A DNA stretch of 5,768 bases, from assembly GCA_021157665.1 (NCBI GenBank), contig JAGGWE010000115.1, positions 1 to 5,768 of the forward strand. The letters run 5' to 3'. The stretch's first letter is position 1; each line of letters opens with the position of its first letter. This DNA is from Sulfurimonas sp. (GTDB taxonomy: Bacteria; Campylobacterota; Campylobacteria; Campylobacterales; Sulfurimonadaceae). The position numbers were made by a program, and so were the translations under genes. This document shows positions 5,120 through 5,768 of this stretch, piece after piece. The notes below the pieces were generated by a model that made no database searches, was not told the DNA's origin, and saw nothing but the letters and a program-made list of their open reading frames with translations.

Positions 5120-5768
5120 ATGGCAATTAATGCATATGGAGATAATTACGCTACAAATGGTGCAGTTGGAACTGCTACTAATACAGTAGAAAATAAAACA
5201 GCCTTAGGTAAGGATGATTTTATGACACTCCTTTTAGTTGAACTTCAGCATCAAGATCCAACTGAACCTATGGATAGTGGAAAAATTTTGGAACAAACAT
5301 CTCAACTTGCGACTTTAGAATCAACAGAAAATACCAATAAAGCTTTAGAAGATTTAGCTACCTCTTTAGGTATTTCTCAGCAGTTTTCAACTATTTCGGC
5401 TATTGGTAAAACAGCAGATTTGGGTAGTAATGCTATTGGATACGATAAAGGTACTACTAGTTCATTTGAGGTATATTTTCCAGAAGATATTGAGAATGGA
5501 GTAATTGAAGTTTTAGATGCTAATGGTAATATAGTAGATACAATGCCTATTAAACCAAATCCATCTGGTGTTTATCAATTTGATTGGGATGGTATGCTTA
5601 GTGATGGTTCAGAAGCAGATAGTGGAATGTATTATATAACGGCTAGCTACAATGATACTGCTGGTAAAGCACAAACAACGAGAATGGGAGCATACCCTAT
5701 AGAATCAGTAAGATTTGAGGGTGGAAGTACCCTTGTTAAAGTTGGTTCAAGCTATGTTCCTTTAGAAA
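5120..5768 (+). CDS. flgD: Flagellar hook-capping scaffold protein FlgD (C-terminus beyond the window)
   Basis: FlgD forms the cap at the tip of the growing hook and is needed for polymerisation of the hook protein FlgE. The frame is open to the window end (216 residues plus one base). The N-terminal conserved region reads LGKDDFMTLLLVELQHQDPT at 29-48, then EPMDSGKILEQTSQLATLES at 49-68, closely matching the FlgD signature 'LGK.dFl.LLl.QL..QDP..Pm...e...QlAq.s'. A beta-rich region follows, with FDWDG at 154-158 and SGMYYITASY at 168-177, typical of the FlgD immunoglobulin-like domain. The first 28 residues are polar and serve as the likely secretion region. The Shine-Dalgarno AAAGGA (5108-5113) overlaps the fliK stop codon, with 6 nt to the ATG, so the two genes are one translationally linked unit behind the sigma-54 promoter. 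In Campylobacter the next gene is usually flgE, which would lie just outside the window. Confidence 0.95.
   Translation, partial: MAINAYGDNYATNGAVGTATNTVENKTALGKDDFMTLLLVELQHQDPTEPMDSGKILEQTSQLATLESTENTNKALEDLATSLGISQQFSTISAIGKTADLGSNAIGYDKGTTSSFEVYFPEDIENGVIEVLDANGNIVDTMPIKPNPSGVYQFDWDGMLSDGSEADSGMYYITASYNDTAGKAQTTRMGAYPIESVRFEGGSTLVKVGSSYVPLE

Overview
The window looks like a low-GC chromosome segment from a Campylobacterota (epsilonproteobacterial) bacterium, most likely a Sulfurimonas-like, flagellated, free-living member. The reasons are the primase style and start, AT-rich promoters with good -10 boxes but poor -35 boxes, and a fliK-flgD flagellar pair behind a sigma-54 type promoter. 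The genus is inferred from protein character; no database was searched. No mobile element, CRISPR array, rRNA or tRNA was seen.

Layout. At the left edge, on the minus strand, lies the N-terminal third of ribosomal protein S21 (rpsU). About 100 bp of AT-rich promoter DNA separates it from the divergent dnaG primase on the plus strand. Directly behind dnaG, with no spacer, is a PP-loop ATPase carrying three conserved-looking cysteines and an NFACT-R-like C-terminal domain, probably a tRNA or RNA thiolation enzyme. Next, 25 bp later and with its own good ribosome binding site, is a 139-residue protein. I read it as a free-standing, shortened and catalytically dead GGDEF-like domain that keeps an RxxD motif. 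A small secreted protein of 77 residues with a CxxxC motif lies on the minus strand and overlaps the end of that gene tail to tail.

From about 3520 the window becomes a flagellar operon: a sigma-54 promoter (GG-N10-GC), fliK (hook-length control) with degenerate internal repeats, then flgD (hook-capping scaffold), cut by the window end. FliK and FlgD act together in hook assembly. FlgD caps the growing hook, while FliK measures its length and switches the export apparatus through its C-terminal domain.

The most unusual items are the orphan degenerate GGDEF protein between the housekeeping and flagellar genes, the repeated LL[RH]GxK motif and 39-bp tandem repeats in FliK, and a strong palindromic hairpin with flanking A/T runs inside the 3' end of the small secreted-protein gene. 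Every stretch longer than 110 bp is covered by a gene.
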